This document shows positions 6,297 to 8,125 of a DNA stretch of 8,125 nucleotides, in pieces. The position numbers were made by a program, and so were the translations under genes. The stretch covers positions 1 through 8,125 of the forward strand of contig JAUVJB010000135.1 in assembly GCA_030592465.1 (NCBI GenBank), given 5' to 3'. The stretch is from Bacteroidota bacterium (GTDB lineage Bacteria; Bacteroidota; Bacteroidia; Bacteroidales; B39-G9). Positions within the stretch are counted from its first letter, which is position 1, and every line of letters starts with the position of its first letter. A model generated the notes under the pieces. It saw only the letters and a list, made by a program, of their open reading frames with translations. It did not search any database and had not been told where the DNA came from.

Positions 6297-6481
6297 TTTA
6301 CAATTATAAATGCAAAAAGTGTAAACTACTTTTATATGATTTTGAAAAATGCCTAAAATTTAATAAAAAATAGCGTTTCAATCTAAATATCTAACGGGGT
6401 AAAGTTGATTAACAGATCTGTCTGCGTGCGTACACGCACAGGCAGGTAAAGTAATATCATACACTTTATTTAAATTGTAAA
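6297..6481. repeat. Imperfect long inverted repeat around a GC-rich hairpin
   Basis: The left side holds tttacaatt (6297-6305) and aaagtgta (6316-6323). The right side holds their exact complements in mirrored order, tacacttt (6460-6467) and aattgtaaa (6473-6481), with a related taaat between them. No flanking target duplication is visible. Inside lies a hairpin at 6418-6445: tgcgtg/cacgca with loop cgta, extended after a two-base bulge. A decayed non-autonomous element is possible. Confidence 0.4.
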
Positions 6482-6543
6482 TTGGAATATGAGAGATGCC
6501 AAAACTTTTTATGTTGTCTTTCAAAAAGAACATTGTATAAAAA

Positions 6544-6615
6544 GACGCAGCTTCAAGCTACGTCCAACGAAGGTTTTAAAACCTGCCAGAGTGCGAAAGC
6601 ACATGGTAGAGTTGG
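6544..6615. repeat. Branched, foldable segment (hairpin plus three-way junction)
   Basis: A hairpin at 6544-6564 (gacg...cgtc and agct...agct) leads into ccaac (6564-6568), which can pair with gttgg (6611-6615). Between them lie the palindrome aggttttaaaacct (6571-6584) and a hairpin whose tip is gtgc-gaaa-gcac (6591-6602), a GNRA-type loop on the plus strand. On the minus strand the 6544-6564 hairpin is followed by a run of five T, like a terminator. It may be a small structured RNA of either strand or a dispersed repeat. It matches no RNA family I know. Confidence 0.35.
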
Positions 6616-6699
6616 GAGATTAAAATAATTAAGACTATAATTTGAAAAATAAATAAATTTGTGTATCTTGCTACATGTTTTTATATAAATACATATATC

Positions 6700-7836
6700 G
6701 TGATACACAGAATAATAAAAAAACGAATAGTTAATTCATTAAAACCACAAAAAGTAATTGGTTTATTTGGTGCAAGAAGAACCGGCAAAACAGTTTTGAT
6801 GAAAGAAATTGCAAAAGACTTTTCTGATAAAAAAGTACTTCTCGTTAATGGCGAAGACCTTGATGTAGCCGAGATATTATCTAGTCAAAGAATTCATGTT
6901 TTGAAAACTTTTTTAATGGGATATAAATACCTTTTTATTGATGAGGCACAAAAAATACCAAATATTGGACTAAATTTAAAACTTATTGTTGATTCAATAC
7001 CGGATGTACATATTTTTATCACCGGTTCGTCGGCAATTGATTTAAAAGAAAATACAGGTGAACCTCTTACCGGAAGAAGCATTTACTTAAAGATTTTCCC
7101 ATTTACCCAAGCAGAACTTAATGAAAATTATCTTGAAACAAAACAAAATCTTGAGAACAGATTAGTCTTTGGCAGTTATCCGCAAGTAATAACAACAAAT
7201 TCTGATAAAGAAAAAAAAGAAGTGTTAGAATCTATAAAAAACGGGTATTTATTAAAGGATATCTTATCATTAGATAATCAAAAAAATTCTATGTTTATAT
7301 TAAATTTATTAAGGTTAATAGCTTTCCAAATAGGCAACACTATTTCTTATTCTGAACTTGCGTCTAATCTCAATGTTAACACAAAGACAGTGCAAAGATA
7401 TCTTCGTCTTCTCGAAAAAACATATATTTTATTTTCATTACCTGGTTTTAGTAGAAATTTAAGAAAAGAATATTCTAAAACACCAAGATACTATTTTTGG
7501 GATAATGGAATTAGAAATTCATTAATTGCTAATTTCAACAGAATTTTAATGCGAGATGATATTGGGAAACTATGGGAAAATTATTGTATTTCTGAGCGTC
7601 TTAAAATACTTCATTATTCAAATATATATGCAAATCATTATTTCTGGCGAACTTATGACCAAAAAGAAATTGATTTAATTGAAGAAAAAGACGGATTTTT
7701 ATCAGGATTTGAATTCAAATGGAAAGAAAAAAAAATTAAACAGCCAAAGTGTTTTTTAACGACTTATAAAAATTCTGATTTTAATGTAATTAACCGTTCT
7801 AATTATCTTGATTTTATTGGTTTTGTGAAAAAATAA
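6700..7836 (+). CDS. AAA_14 / DUF4143 family ATPase
   Basis: ATPase of the AAA_14 plus DUF4143 type, a widespread accessory family whose cellular role is poorly known. From the GTG at 6700 the protein opens MIHRIIKKRI, about 23 residues before Walker A, the usual spacing. An upstream in-frame GTG at 6661 would add 13 residues; that GTG is the last base of a taaatttg -7-like motif (6654-6661), which favours the later start. Counting from 6661: Walker A is GARRTGKT (37-44), Walker B LFIDEAQ (91-97), a sensor-like FITGSS follows (119-124), then LTGRS and FPFTQAEL. Residues 226-260 look like a winged helix (NVNTKTVQRYLRLLEKTYI). Near the C terminus EID (336-338) followed by EFK (351-353) resembles a PD-(D/E)xK nuclease-like core. 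All key motifs are intact and the length is normal. It is flanked by repeats and has no evident partner, as expected of a mobile accessory gene. Confidence 0.88.
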   Translation: MIHRIIKKRIVNSLKPQKVIGLFGARRTGKTVLMKEIAKDFSDKKVLLVNGEDLDVAEILSSQRIHVLKTFLMGYKYLFIDEAQKIPNIGLNLKLIVDSIPDVHIFITGSSAIDLKENTGEPLTGRSIYLKIFPFTQAELNENYLETKQNLENRLVFGSYPQVITTNSDKEKKEVLESIKNGYLLKDILSLDNQKNSMFILNLLRLIAFQIGNTISYSELASNLNVNTKTVQRYLRLLEKTYILFSLPGFSRNLRKEYSKTPRYYFWDNGIRNSLIANFNRILMRDDIGKLWENYCISERLKILHYSNIYANHYFWRTYDQKEIDLIEEKDGFLSGFEFKWKEKKIKQPKCFLTTYKNSDFNVINRSNYLDFIGFVKK

Positions 7837-7967
7837 TAATTCGATTTTTTTGATTAATTCCGCCGGCACTCGTTACAAATAAGATGTGAACAGCGAGGGC
7901 TTCGCTCAAAGCGAAACCCTCGCTCAAAAGCGAGAATAACGCAGTATTTGGCGTTTTCTTACAAAGA
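7837..7967. repeat. Hairpin-rich repeat between convergent genes
   Basis: The arms agcgaggg/ccctcgct and ttcgct/agcgaa (7892-7924) form a 14-bp stem with one mismatch and a three-base loop. The right arm can instead pair with agcgag (7929-7934), giving a competing hairpin with ctcgct (7919-7924). A third pair, aacgc/gcgtt, lies at 7938-7955. GC content is clearly higher than in the neighbouring genes. The segment separates convergent genes and may act as a two-way transcription stop, but no long T-run follows on either strand. I read it as a dispersed intergenic repeat. Confidence 0.5.
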
Positions 7968-8125
7968 CTACATATCATTAATTGATAAGCCTTCATAATT
8001 AATGGAGTACCCATGAATTTTCGGTAATAATTGTTTTGATTTTTCTTTTAACAGAGGAATAGAAATTTTTTTATCGTTTATTTTCACTTCAACAAAAACG
8101 GCTTCTTTTTTAACTTGATTTAAAG
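7968..8125 (-). CDS. 3' end of an unrecognised gene, cut by the window edge
   Basis: On the minus strand an open frame enters from the window end and runs 51 codons to a TAG at 7968-7970. The visible C terminus includes EAVFVEVKINDKKISIPLL and ends HGYSINYEGLSINDM. The strand-like VFVEVKI and KKISIPLL segments look like real protein rather than random AT-rich translation. The 5' end lies outside the window, so length and start are unknown. I do not recognise the family; a small DUF2442-like protein is a faint possibility only. It converges on the ATPase gene across a hairpin-rich spacer. Confidence 0.5.
   Translation of the reverse strand, partial: LNQVKKEAVFVEVKINDKKISIPLLKEKSKQLLPKIHGYSINYEGLSINDM

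Larger units (their letters stand above)
5769..6699. repeat. Gene-free island packed with hairpins and palindromes
   Basis: About 930 bp carry no credible ORF on either strand. In order it holds an AT hairpin (5830-5849), four spaced gtcatt words (5853-5900), a perfect 16-bp palindrome (5921-5936), a 10-bp-stem hairpin (6052-6082), two related 12-5-12 hairpins (6180-6208, 6230-6258), a 14-bp palindrome (6263-6276), a long imperfect inverted repeat (6297-6481) around a GC-rich hairpin (6418-6445), and a branched foldable segment (6544-6615). Such density suggests accumulated dispersed repeats between two unrelated genes. No clear terminator follows the kinase directly. Confidence 0.65.

Noticed and set aside
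6583..6622. tRNA-like 3' end on the minus strand reading aatctcccaactctacca
   Set aside because: The CCA ending is tempting, but no T-loop, anticodon arm or D-arm can be placed upstream of it.
7814..8014. 66-codon minus-strand ORF starting MGTPLIMKAYQL
   Set aside because: It overlaps the end of the ATPase gene and reads through the hairpin repeat at 7892-7942. Its codons follow repeat sequence, and the other minus-strand frame across 7968-8125 is a better coding candidate.

Overview
The window is AT-rich, uses almost no Shine-Dalgarno-like sequence before its starts, and carries gene families typical of Bacteroidota: an outer-membrane barrel ending in phenylalanine, a large AsmA-like protein, a histidine kinase with an AHQLGTP H-box, and an AAA_14/DUF4143 ATPase. 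An uncultured or environmental member of the Bacteroidota is the most likely source. No rRNA, complete tRNA, CRISPR array or transposase gene is visible.

Layout. 1-115: intergenic palindromic repeat. 116-1306 (+): secreted outer-membrane beta-barrel protein with a very basic linker, followed by a clear hairpin-plus-T terminator (1335-1361). 1307-1927: long gap holding a tRNA T-arm-like scrap and, at 1695-1906, a 212-bp element with perfect 14-bp terminal inverted repeats and a perfect 8-bp flanking duplication, which I read as a MITE. 1928-4488 (+): one AsmA-like gene of about 850 codons that is split by a -1 frame change at a T TTA AAC heptamer (3124-3130). 4489-4613: gap with several competing helices, including a likely terminator. 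4614-5768 (+): membrane sensor histidine kinase with a GTG start. 5769-6699: about 930 bp without a gene, crowded with hairpins and palindromes. 6700-7836 (+): AAA_14/DUF4143 ATPase. 7837-7967: another hairpin-rich repeat. 7968-8125 (-): 3' end of an unrecognised gene running off the window.

How the genes relate. The barrel protein and the AsmA-like protein both belong to cell-envelope biology, and the kinase is a membrane sensor, so a loose envelope theme is possible. The gaps (621, 125 and 931 bp) and the terminators argue against a shared operon. The ATPase looks like an independent accessory gene bounded by repeats. I see no convincing multi-gene novel system. The most interesting signals are the MITE, the frameshifted AsmA gene and the structured repeat island at 5769-6699.
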